A stretch of DNA of 7,307 nt from NCBI GenBank assembly GCA_008080925.1, contig VMDJ01000015.1, positions 1 to 7,307 of the forward strand, read 5' to 3'. The notes under the pieces were generated by a model that was given only the letters and a program-made list of their open reading frames with translations, did no database searches and had not been told where the DNA came from. This DNA is from Gammaproteobacteria bacterium (GTDB lineage Bacteria; Pseudomonadota; Gammaproteobacteria; Chromatiales; Chromatiaceae). The position numbers were made by a program, and so were the translations under genes. Each line of letters starts with the position of its first letter. Positions within the stretch are counted from its first letter, which is position 1. Of the stretch, positions 1-6,259 are shown piece by piece.

Positions 1-990
1 CTACGTGCAAAGGGATGTAGTGTGACCTGGTTGGGTACGCCTAATAGCTTTGAAGCGCGTGAAGTGCCAAAGCATGGCTATCCCTTAGAAGTAATTGATG
101 TTGTTCGATTGCGTGGGCAAACATCACTAAGTTTACTTGCAGCCCCATACCACTTAATAAAGTCCATAAATCAGGCCATGCAAGTGCTAAAAGCGCATAA
201 CCCAAATGTGGTTTTAGGTATGGGAGGTTTTGTGTCAGGCCCTGGAGGTTTGGCCGCTGCTTTGATGGGTATTCCATTAGTTATTCATGAGCAAAACACA
301 ATTCCGGGCCTAACAAATAGATGGCTAAGTAGAATTGCAAAGAGAGTTATACAGGCATTTCCAAATAGCTTGAATGTGCATGATGTTGTGACTTGTGGAA
401 ATCCAATACGCGAATCAATTCTTAATATTGAGCGCCATGAGAAACCTGATAGCGAAAAGCTGAAGCTATTGGTAATTGGAGGATCATTGGGAGCTAGGGC
501 ATTAAATGAAGCAGTGCCGGAAGCATTATCATGTTTGCTTCCAATGCAACAGCCTCACATCACTCATCAGGTTGGATTAAATAATATAGATGAAGTCATG
601 GCTAGATACACAGCTTTCAATATGGAAGCTGAGGTGGTTGAGTTCATTGATGATATGGCATCAGCTTATGCTGAAGCGGATATTGTGGTTTGTCGTGCCG
701 GCGCTTTGACTGTTTCAGAGGTTTCTGCTGCAGGCATTCCCGCTATTTTTATTCCATTCCCACATGCGGTTGATGATCATCAAACTAAGAATGCTCTTTA
801 TCTTGTTGAGTCTGGCGGGGCTAGGATTGTAAGGCAGTCTTCCCTGACAGCTGAAAACTTGGCAACAATTCTTAAAGAGTTGGTTTTAAACCGCGACATT
901 CTTCGAGTAATGAGTGCTAAGGCTAAAGCTCAATCAAAGCCAAATGCAACGGCGTGTGTTGCGGAACAGGTGCTCGAGGTAGCAGCATGA
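1..990 (+). CDS. murG: MurG, lipid II synthase (GlcNAc transferase), 5' end missing
   Basis: MurG is the GT-B family glycosyltransferase that moves GlcNAc from UDP-GlcNAc onto lipid I at the cytoplasmic face of the inner membrane, giving lipid II. The frame is open from base 1 (Leu-Arg-Ala-Lys-Gly-Cys-Ser-Val-Thr-Trp-Leu-Gly-Thr), so the GTG at 22 is an internal valine and not the start. By comparison with E. coli MurG about 30 N-terminal residues are outside the window, including the GGTGGH loop. Visible family motifs, numbered within the 329-residue fragment, are GMGGFVSGPGG (about 73-83), HEQN (96-99), GGSLGARALN (160-169), CRAGALTVSE (231-240) and the C-terminal Pro-His...His-Gln-Thr-Lys-Asn-Ala donor-site region (about 254-265). 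The stop overlaps the murC start (ATGA). Base composition (about 43% GC by hand count) and arginine codons (7 of 16 are AGA or AGG) differ from the genes downstream. The identity is secure. Confidence 0.97.
   Translation, partial: LRAKGCSVTWLGTPNSFEAREVPKHGYPLEVIDVVRLRGQTSLSLLAAPYHLIKSINQAMQVLKAHNPNVVLGMGGFVSGPGGLAAALMGIPLVIHEQNTIPGLTNRWLSRIAKRVIQAFPNSLNVHDVVTCGNPIRESILNIERHEKPDSEKLKLLVIGGSLGARALNEAVPEALSCLLPMQQPHITHQVGLNNIDEVMARYTAFNMEAEVVEFIDDMASAYAEADIVVCRAGALTVSEVSAAGIPAIFIPFPHAVDDHQTKNALYLVESGGARIVRQSSLTAENLATILKELVLNRDILRVMSAKAKAQSKPNATACVAEQVLEVAA
976..980 (+). promoter_or_regulatory. Ribosome binding site of murC
   Basis: GAGGT lies inside the end of murG, with 6 bases between it and the ATG at 987. 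It supports the ATG that overlaps the murG stop over the in-frame GTG at 954, which lies upstream of this site. Confidence 0.75.
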
Positions 991-2417
991 CCGAGCTGAA
1001 TCTCAATTTACCGCGTTACGCTGCTGAGACAATGGGTCGTATGCGTAAGCTGCATTTTGTGGGCATCGGTGGTGCCGGCATGAATGGCATTGCGCAGGTT
1101 ATGTTGAACTTGGGGTATCAGATCTCAGGTTCTGATATCAAAGCTAATCCTGCAACGGACCGTTTAGCAGAACAAGGTGCGACGATACATATTGGTCACG
1201 CGACTGAAAATGTGTCAGGTGTTGATGCTGTAGTGATCTCGAGTGCAGTGAAAGCGGATAACCCAGAGGTTGTAGCGGCACGTGAGCAGCGTATTCCAGT
1301 GGTGCCGCGTGCTGAAATGCTCGCGGAAATTATGCGCTTTCGTTATGGCGTAGCCGTTGCTGGCACACACGGTAAAACAACCACGACGAGTTTAGTGGCG
1401 AGCTTACTGATTGAGGGCGATCTAGATCCTACGTATGTGATTGGTGGCAAGCTAAATTCAGCGGGTAACTACGCGCACTTAGGTGAAGGTGAGGTGCTGG
1501 TTGCTGAAGCAGATGAGAGTGATGCGTCATTCCTTTATCTACAGCCAATGATCTCCATCGTTACCAATATCGATGAAGATCACATGACCACTTATGGTGG
1601 TGAGTTTGAGCGATTGCGTGCAGCCTTTTTGGAGTTCTTACATCACATTCCATTCTATGGTTTGGCGGTATTGTGTATTGATGATGAAAACGTGCGTGAT
1701 CTATTGCCCGAAGTCACTCGTCGTATACGCACGTATGGCTTGAGTGATGATGCTGATGTTCGCGCAAGTGATGTAAAGCAAGTAGCCACAGTGACATCTT
1801 TTGATGTTGTGATTGATGGGCAAAAAGCTTTCGCGGTTGATCTTGCGATGCCTGGCTTGCATAACGTGCGCAATGCGCTGGCTGCAATAAGCGTGGCGCT
1901 TGAGTTAGGCGTTAGCGTCAAAAAGATTCAAGCAGCACTGAATAAGTTTGCCGGCATTGGGCGTCGCTTCCAAGTTCAGGGTCAATGTCAGACAGATAAA
2001 GGCGAGGTGATGCTGGTTGATGATTACGGTCATCACCCAAGCGAAATTGCAGCAACCATTGCGGCAGTGCGTGCTGGTTGGCCTGAGCGTCGATTGGTTT
2101 TGGCTTTCCAGCCGCATCGTTATAGCCGTACGCACGATGCCTTTGATGATTTTGTGTCAGTGCTGTCGGAAGTTGATGTGCTGATCTTGTCAGAAGTATA
2201 TGCAGCGGGCGAAGCACCCATCAATGGTGCTGATGGCCGCGCATTGACGCGAGCTATTCGCGCACGTGCAAAGGTTGATCCAGTGTTTGTTGAAAACATT
2301 GATGAACTCCCTGATGCGCTGCTTGATGTGGTTGAAGCACATGACATCGTTGTCACAATGGGTGCAGGTGATATCGGGCGTATCGCTAGTGAATTAGCGT
2401 CAGGGTGGTGTCAATGA
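987..2417 (+). CDS. murC: MurC, UDP-N-acetylmuramate--L-alanine ligase
   Basis: MurC is the cytoplasmic Mur ligase that uses ATP to join L-alanine to UDP-MurNAc, the first amino acid of the stem peptide. From the ATG at 987 it has 476 residues, close to E. coli MurC (491). The N-terminal UDP-binding domain has VGIGGAGMNG (25-34). The central ATPase domain has the P-loop AGTHGKTTTT (125-134), EADESD (174-179) and TNIDEDHM (193-200). HNVRN (292-296) and GIGRRF (323-328) lead into the C-terminal domain, which has DDYGHHP (345-351), QPHRYSRT (375-382) and MGAGDIG (458-464). The start is supported by the GAGGT site at 976 and the ATGA overlap with murG. ATGs at 1032 and 1041 are possible later starts but lack this support. 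None of about 31 arginine codons is AGA or AGG, in contrast to murG. The gene looks complete and functional. Confidence 0.98.
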   Translation: MTELNLNLPRYAAETMGRMRKLHFVGIGGAGMNGIAQVMLNLGYQISGSDIKANPATDRLAEQGATIHIGHATENVSGVDAVVISSAVKADNPEVVAAREQRIPVVPRAEMLAEIMRFRYGVAVAGTHGKTTTTSLVASLLIEGDLDPTYVIGGKLNSAGNYAHLGEGEVLVAEADESDASFLYLQPMISIVTNIDEDHMTTYGGEFERLRAAFLEFLHHIPFYGLAVLCIDDENVRDLLPEVTRRIRTYGLSDDADVRASDVKQVATVTSFDVVIDGQKAFAVDLAMPGLHNVRNALAAISVALELGVSVKKIQAALNKFAGIGRRFQVQGQCQTDKGEVMLVDDYGHHPSEIAATIAAVRAGWPERRLVLAFQPHRYSRTHDAFDDFVSVLSEVDVLILSEVYAAGEAPINGADGRALTRAIRARAKVDPVFVENIDELPDALLDVVEAHDIVVTMGAGDIGRIASELASGWCQ

Positions 2418-3307
2418 TGGCAGCGATGAAAACCCAGTTGCGCGGCGAATTCAGCATGCATGAGTCATTGGCGAATTACACCACGTGGCGTGTGGGTGGC
2501 TTAGCTAAGCAGTTATATCGTCCAGCGGATCTTGATGATCTGCAAGAATTCTTGGCCTGCTTACCATCAAATGAACCTCTGCTATGGATTGGTTTGGGTA
2601 GCAACTTACTCATCCGCGATGGCGGCTTCAATGGCACTGTGATTGCAATGTACGGTGTGAATGCCGACGTTCATATCGATGATTGTGATGTCACCGTCGG
2701 TGCAGGTGTTGCTTGTGCCAAAGTGGCTCGTCAATGTGCTCGAGAGGGTTTGTCAGGTGGTGCCTTCTTGGCAGGTATACCAGGAACTATGGGTGGCGCT
2801 TTAGCGATGAATGCCGGGGCATTTGGCGGAGAGACATGGCAAGTGGTCAATCAGGCTTGCATGATAAATCGCTTGGGTGAATTAAATTGGCGTGAGCGCG
2901 ATGAATTCGATATTGATTACCGTCATGTGAAACGATTTGACGATGAATGGTTCGTAGCAGCTCGTTTAACTTTACAGAAAGGTGATGCGGCTGAAGAGCA
3001 ACAAGCCATTCGTGACTTGTTGGATAAGCGTGCAGCAACGCAACCGACGGGTAAGCCAAGTGGTGGGTCAACCTTCCGTAATCCTGAGGGTGATTATGCA
3101 GCTCGCTTGATTGAGCAATGCGGCTTAAAGGGCTATCAAATCGGTGGTGCATCCGTTTCAGAGAAGCACGCGAATTTTATTATCAATGAAGATGGCTGTA
3201 GCGCTGCAGATATCGAGCAGTTAATCATCTTCATTGGTAATGAAGTTGAGCGTCAAACAGGCATTCGTCTGCAGCCTGAAGTACATGTTGTGGGGGATGC
3301 TTTATGA
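2414..3307 (+). CDS. murB: MurB, UDP-N-acetylenolpyruvoylglucosamine reductase, short (type II-like) form
   Basis: MurB is the FAD-dependent, NADPH-using cytoplasmic enzyme that reduces UDP-GlcNAc-enolpyruvate to UDP-MurNAc, the substrate of the MurC encoded just upstream. It has 297 residues from the ATG at 2414. FAD-binding motifs are TTWRVGG (23-29), GLGSNLLIRDGG (60-71) and GIPGTMGGALAMNAGAFG (121-138). Expected catalytic residues are Arg170 in Asp-Tyr-Arg-His, Ser219 in GGSTFRNP, and Glu289 in Gln-Pro-Glu-Val-His. The length and the GGSTFRNP context resemble type II MurB (as in S. aureus) rather than the longer 342-residue E. coli type I. The start is not certain: ATG at 2414 overlaps the murC stop and has a modest AGGGTGG upstream (2402-2408), but ATG at 2417 or 2426 would fit the family almost as well. 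Its place between murC and ddlB matches many non-enteric proteobacteria. Confidence 0.96.
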   Translation: MMAAMKTQLRGEFSMHESLANYTTWRVGGLAKQLYRPADLDDLQEFLACLPSNEPLLWIGLGSNLLIRDGGFNGTVIAMYGVNADVHIDDCDVTVGAGVACAKVARQCAREGLSGGAFLAGIPGTMGGALAMNAGAFGGETWQVVNQACMINRLGELNWRERDEFDIDYRHVKRFDDEWFVAARLTLQKGDAAEEQQAIRDLLDKRAATQPTGKPSGGSTFRNPEGDYAARLIEQCGLKGYQIGGASVSEKHANFIINEDGCSAADIEQLIIFIGNEVERQTGIRLQPEVHVVGDAL

Positions 3308-4239
3308 GTATCTCAGCAGCAGATTTCGGCAAGGTGGCAGTCGTGATGGGTGGCTTTGCAGCTGAGCGCGAGGTGTCATTAATTAGTGGCAAAGCGGTTC
3401 TAGAAGGGCTTCAGTCTAAAGGCATTGATGCGCATGCGATCGATCTGGATCGTGATGTTGTGTCTACGTTGAAGCAAGGTGGGTTTGATCGTGTCTTTAA
3501 TGTAGTACATGGTCGTGGCGGTGAAGATGGTCAATTAAGTGGCACGCTTGATCTGTTAAAGATGCCATACACCGGATCGGGTGTTCTCGGTTGCGCTTTA
3601 GCGATGGATAAATATCGCACCAAGCAAATCTGGCAATCATTGAATTTACCCACGCCAAATTATTTACTGATTGAATCTAAAGCGCAGCTAGCTGACGCGG
3701 CAAAACTTGGGTTTCCATTAATGCTCAAGGCTGCTTTAGAAGGTTCAAGTATCGGTGTTGTGAAAGTGTCTAATGAGCAGGCACTCGAAGCGGCATGGGA
3801 AGAGGCGTCGGCCTGCAATTCGCATGTGATCGCAGAACAGTTTGTCGATGGTGGTGGCGTTGAATACACCTGCTCAATTTTGGGTGATCGAGCACTGCCT
3901 TTGATTGCGCTACATGCAAAAAATGATTTTTACGATTACGAAGCAAAGTATTTAGCTGACGATACCGAGTATCGGGTGCCATGCGGTTTGGATGAAACAA
4001 AAGAAGCTGAGATTCAAGCGCTGTGCTTAAAAGCATTTAAAGCAGTTGACGCTAAAGGCTGGGGGCGAGTGGATGTGATGCTCGATCAAGCAGCTAATCC
4101 TTGGTTGATTGAAGTCAATACAGTGCCTGGAATGACCAGCCATAGCCTGGTGCCAATGGCGGCTAAAGCGGTTGGTCTCTCGTTTGCGGATTTGGTCTGG
4201 GAAGTCCTAGCGCAAACACTGGAGGTGGGTCATGGCTAA
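3304..4239 (+). CDS. ddlB: DdlB, D-alanine--D-alanine ligase
   Basis: This cytoplasmic ATP-grasp ligase joins two D-alanines; MurF then adds the dipeptide to the muropeptide precursor. It has 311 residues, near the E. coli DdlB length. Visible motifs are the first D-Ala site AEREVSL (20-26, with Glu21), HGRGGEDG (69-76), YTGSG (89-93), EGSSIG (146-151) and the omega loop FYDYEAKYL (209-217). Tyr216 is typical of D-Ala rather than D-lactate ligases. The metal ligands are Asp257 in GWGRVDVML, Glu270 and Asn272 in Glu-Val-Asn, followed by PGMTSHSLVPMAA (275-287). An oddity is Lys-Ala-Ala-Leu before EGSSIG, where most Ddl proteins have Lys-Pro. The ATG sits in the murB stop (ATGA) with a G-rich weak ribosome site, GGGGGA, at 3292-3297, so translation may depend on coupling to murB. 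Confidence 0.98.
   Translation: MSISAADFGKVAVVMGGFAAEREVSLISGKAVLEGLQSKGIDAHAIDLDRDVVSTLKQGGFDRVFNVVHGRGGEDGQLSGTLDLLKMPYTGSGVLGCALAMDKYRTKQIWQSLNLPTPNYLLIESKAQLADAAKLGFPLMLKAALEGSSIGVVKVSNEQALEAAWEEASACNSHVIAEQFVDGGGVEYTCSILGDRALPLIALHAKNDFYDYEAKYLADDTEYRVPCGLDETKEAEIQALCLKAFKAVDAKGWGRVDVMLDQAANPWLIEVNTVPGMTSHSLVPMAAKAVGLSFADLVWEVLAQTLEVGHG
4221..4226 (+). promoter_or_regulatory. Ribosome binding site of ftsQ
   Basis: GGAGGT, a full-strength Shine-Dalgarno match, lies inside the last codons of ddlB with 5 bases before the ATG at 4232. It settles that start although ftsQ overlaps ddlB by 8 bases. Confidence 0.85.
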
Positions 4240-4984
4240 GAAAGCCGTTCGTCAATCCCCAGTCTCTATATTAAATGCATGGTGGAGTACCTGGTTGATG
4301 GTTGCCTTTTTAACCGGTGGCGCTCTAGTCGCGTCATGGGTTTACCTTACTTCGCCAGGGCAACTGCCATTCAAGTCAGTAAGCATTCAAGGTGAGTTTG
4401 AATATCTGGATCGTGCAGATGTGGAGCGTCGAGTTGAAGAGTATCTCGAGGGCGGTTTTGTTTCTCTTGATATGGATACCTTGCGTGCGGCTATCAATGA
4501 TTTGCCTTGGGTTGCAGATGTGGCGATACGCCGTCAGTGGCCAGATACCTTACATGTCCAAGTGACAGAGCAGTCACCGTTAGCACATTGGGGTGATAAG
4601 GCATTTGTGAATCTTCAAGGTGATGTCTTTATCCCTGAGAAAACACGTGATGTGGCGTCTTCGATTTATTTGATGGGTCCCGAAGGCAGCTCATATACCG
4701 TGGTCGAACAATATCTTGCCTTGCGCTCAAGCGCGGTGAGTTTACCCATACGTATCAAATCATTGTCGCTCAACCAATATGGCGAATGGCATGTGAAATT
4801 TGATGACGGATTAGATTTAGAACTTGGCAGCGAAGCAGTGACGCAGCGTTGGAACCGATTCACTAAACATTATTCCCAAGTTGTGGCGCAGAAAAAACCA
4901 CAGCGTATCGATATGCGTTATGAGCACGGATTTGCAGTGCGTTGGTCAGATGAAGCAGTTATTGAGGTAAAAGCTAATGGTTAA
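4232..4984 (+). CDS. ftsQ: FtsQ, inner-membrane division protein with POTRA domain
   Basis: FtsQ (DivIB family) is a bitopic division protein that joins FtsB and FtsL in the periplasm and links the early cytoplasmic ring with septal wall synthesis. It has 250 residues (E. coli 276). A short basic cytoplasmic tail (Lys3, Lys4, Arg7) precedes one membrane segment at about 19-39, fitting an N-in, C-out topology. The POTRA domain spans about 46-116, with FKSVSIQG at its start and a final strand block LPWVADVAIRRQWP (91-104) then VTEQSPLAHW (111-120). The beta domain follows to about 240. RIDMRYEHGFAVRW (225-238) corresponds to the E. coli strand around VDLRYDSGAAVGW that pairs with FtsB. The protein ends 12 residues later, without the long polar tail of E. 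coli FtsQ. It overlaps ddlB by 8 bases and ftsA by 8 bases. Confidence 0.95.
   Translation: MAKKAVRQSPVSILNAWWSTWLMVAFLTGGALVASWVYLTSPGQLPFKSVSIQGEFEYLDRADVERRVEEYLEGGFVSLDMDTLRAAINDLPWVADVAIRRQWPDTLHVQVTEQSPLAHWGDKAFVNLQGDVFIPEKTRDVASSIYLMGPEGSSYTVVEQYLALRSSAVSLPIRIKSLSLNQYGEWHVKFDDGLDLELGSEAVTQRWNRFTKHYSQVVAQKKPQRIDMRYEHGFAVRWSDEAVIEVKANG
4964..4968 (+). promoter_or_regulatory. Ribosome binding site of ftsA
   Basis: GAGGT lies within the last codons of ftsQ, 8 bases before the ATG at 4977. It supports this start and means that ftsA initiation overlaps ftsQ termination. Confidence 0.75.
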
Positions 4985-6212
4985 GAAAGTCGATCGAAAT
5001 ACGATTGTTGGTCTCGACATTGGCACATCAAAGATCGTTGCGATTGTTGGCGAAATAAAAGATGACAATACACTCGAAATCATTGGCTTAGGTTCGCATC
5101 CTTCGCATGGTTTGAAGAAAGGTGTTGTGGTTAATATCGACTCGACTGTGCAATCGATTCAACGTGCGATTGAAGAAGCTGAGCTCATGTCTGGGATCGA
5201 GATTCATTCAGTCTATGCCGGCATTGCAGGTAGCCATGTACAAAGTTTGAATTCACATGGTGTTACGGCGATTAAAGATGGTGAGGTGTCGCATGCTGAT
5301 GTTGAGCGTGTGATTGATGCAGCACGAGCGGTTCCTATTTCGGCAGATCAAAAAATTCTGCATATATTGCCGCAAGAGTTTGTTATCGATAACCAAGAAG
5401 GTATTCATGACCCTGTGGGTATGTCAGGTGTTCGACTAGAAGCCAAAGTTCACATGGTCACAGGTGCAGTCAGTGCGGCACAGAACATTATTAAATGTGT
5501 GCGTCGGTGCGGTCTTGAGGTTGAGGATTTAATTCTTGAGCAATTGGCATCGAGTTATTCAGTGTTGGCTGATGACGAGAAAGATCTCGGTGTTTGCTTA
5601 GTCGACATCGGTGCTGGCACAACAGATATCGCCGTATTTACCGGTGGATCAATTCGCTATACCGGCGTTATTCCAATTGCTGGTGATCAAGTGACCAATG
5701 ACATCGCTGTCGCTTTACGTACCCCAACACAACACGCTGATGACATTAAGTTGAAGTACGCCTGTGCGCTAACGCAATTGGCCAATGCCGATGAAACCAT
5801 CGAAGTACCGAGTATTGGTGATCGTCCACCGCGTCGTTTATCGCGTCAAACATTGGCAGAAGTAGTCGAGCCGCGTTACGAAGAGTTGTTGTTGCTGATC
5901 CAAAATGAATTGCGCCGCTCTGGATTCGAAGAGTTATGTGCGGGTGGCATCGTAATGACTGGCGGCAGCTCAAAGATGGAAGGTCTTATTGAATTAGCTG
6001 AAGAGGTATTCCACATGCCTGTTCGCTTAGGCGTACCACGGGATGTGGTTGGTTTAGTGGATCAAGTACGTAATCCAATCCACGCAACAGGTGTTGGTCT
6101 GTTGCAGTTTGGACACAGTAATCGTGGTCAGCGCGTGTCGGATGTCAGCGCTGGCGGCGGAATCAAATCAGTCTTGGGCCGGATGAAAAGCTGGTTCCAA
6201 GGAAATTTTTAA
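4977..6212 (+). CDS. ftsA: FtsA, actin-like membrane anchor of the Z ring
   Basis: FtsA is an ATP-binding, actin-fold protein that polymerises on the inner membrane, binds the FtsZ C-terminal tail and recruits later division proteins. It has 411 residues (E. coli 420). The phosphate 1 motif is GLDIGTSKIVAIVG (12-25). The FtsA-specific 1C subdomain follows at roughly 83-165. The phosphate 2 motif is LVDIGAGTTDIAVF (208-221), and the adenosine motif is GGIVMTGGSSKMEG (323-336). A glycine-rich linker (about 392-395) leads to the C-terminal amphipathic helix IKSVLGRMKSWFQGNF (396-411), which resembles the E. coli membrane-targeting helix with its basic and aromatic residues. The start overlaps ftsQ by 8 bases and has GAGGT at 4964. 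All expected parts are present. It is followed by the only intergenic gap in the window. Confidence 0.98.
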   Translation: MVKKVDRNTIVGLDIGTSKIVAIVGEIKDDNTLEIIGLGSHPSHGLKKGVVVNIDSTVQSIQRAIEEAELMSGIEIHSVYAGIAGSHVQSLNSHGVTAIKDGEVSHADVERVIDAARAVPISADQKILHILPQEFVIDNQEGIHDPVGMSGVRLEAKVHMVTGAVSAAQNIIKCVRRCGLEVEDLILEQLASSYSVLADDEKDLGVCLVDIGAGTTDIAVFTGGSIRYTGVIPIAGDQVTNDIAVALRTPTQHADDIKLKYACALTQLANADETIEVPSIGDRPPRRLSRQTLAEVVEPRYEELLLLIQNELRRSGFEELCAGGIVMTGGSSKMEGLIELAEEVFHMPVRLGVPRDVVGLVDQVRNPIHATGVGLLQFGHSNRGQRVSDVSAGGGIKSVLGRMKSWFQGNF

Positions 6213-6214
6213 AT

Positions 6215-6230
6215 CTTATCGTGTGATAAG
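6215..6230 (+). repeat. Perfect inverted repeat between ftsA and ftsZ
   Basis: CTTATC and GATAAG flank a GTGT loop, a 6-base-pair perfect stem that begins 2 bases after the ftsA stop and ends 16 bases before the ftsZ ribosome site. The stem has only two G-C pairs and no T run follows, so it is unlikely to be an intrinsic terminator. It could be an mRNA processing or stability element, or a protein-binding site, but a chance palindrome of this size is also possible. Confidence 0.4.
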
Positions 6231-6246
6231 CGTAGGCAAACCAAGC

Positions 6247-6251
6247 GGAGG
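6247..6251 (+). promoter_or_regulatory. Ribosome binding site of ftsZ
   Basis: GGAGG is followed by AAC, with 8 bases between GGAGG and the ATG at 6260. It is among the strongest and best-spaced sites in the window. It stands free of any upstream coding region, which fits the need for more FtsZ than FtsA or FtsQ. Confidence 0.85.
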
Positions 6252-6259
6252 AACATCAA

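Noticed and set aside
954..986. GTG at 954 as an earlier murC start
   Set aside because: It would add 11 residues unlike MurC, and the GAGGT site at 976 lies downstream of it and points to the ATG at 987.
22..990. GTG at 22 as the murG start
   Set aside because: The frame is open to base 1 and the codons before it continue the family sequence; MurG needs about 30 more residues with the GGTGGH loop, so the gene is cut by the window edge.
2921..2940. MurB Tyr-Arg-His-Val instead of Tyr-Arg-x-Ser
   Set aside because: The catalytic Tyr-Arg pair is kept, and I believe the residues after it vary among short-form MurB proteins, so I do not count it as unusual.
2847..3152. Minus-strand open frames inside murB and other genes
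   Set aside because: They lie wholly opposite well-supported conserved genes, have no recognisable domains, and show low-complexity composition typical of antisense shadows.
6180..6215. Sigma-70 promoter for ftsZ near the end of ftsA
   Set aside because: An AT-rich stretch (TTTTTAAAT) could pass for a -10 element, but I see no matching -35 at the right distance. Promoters inside ftsQ or ftsA are known in E. coli but cannot be called here by eye.
6213..6232. DnaA box or intrinsic terminator at the ftsA-ftsZ hairpin
   Set aside because: TTATCGTGT does not match the TTATNCACA box well, and the stem is AT-rich with no T run after it.
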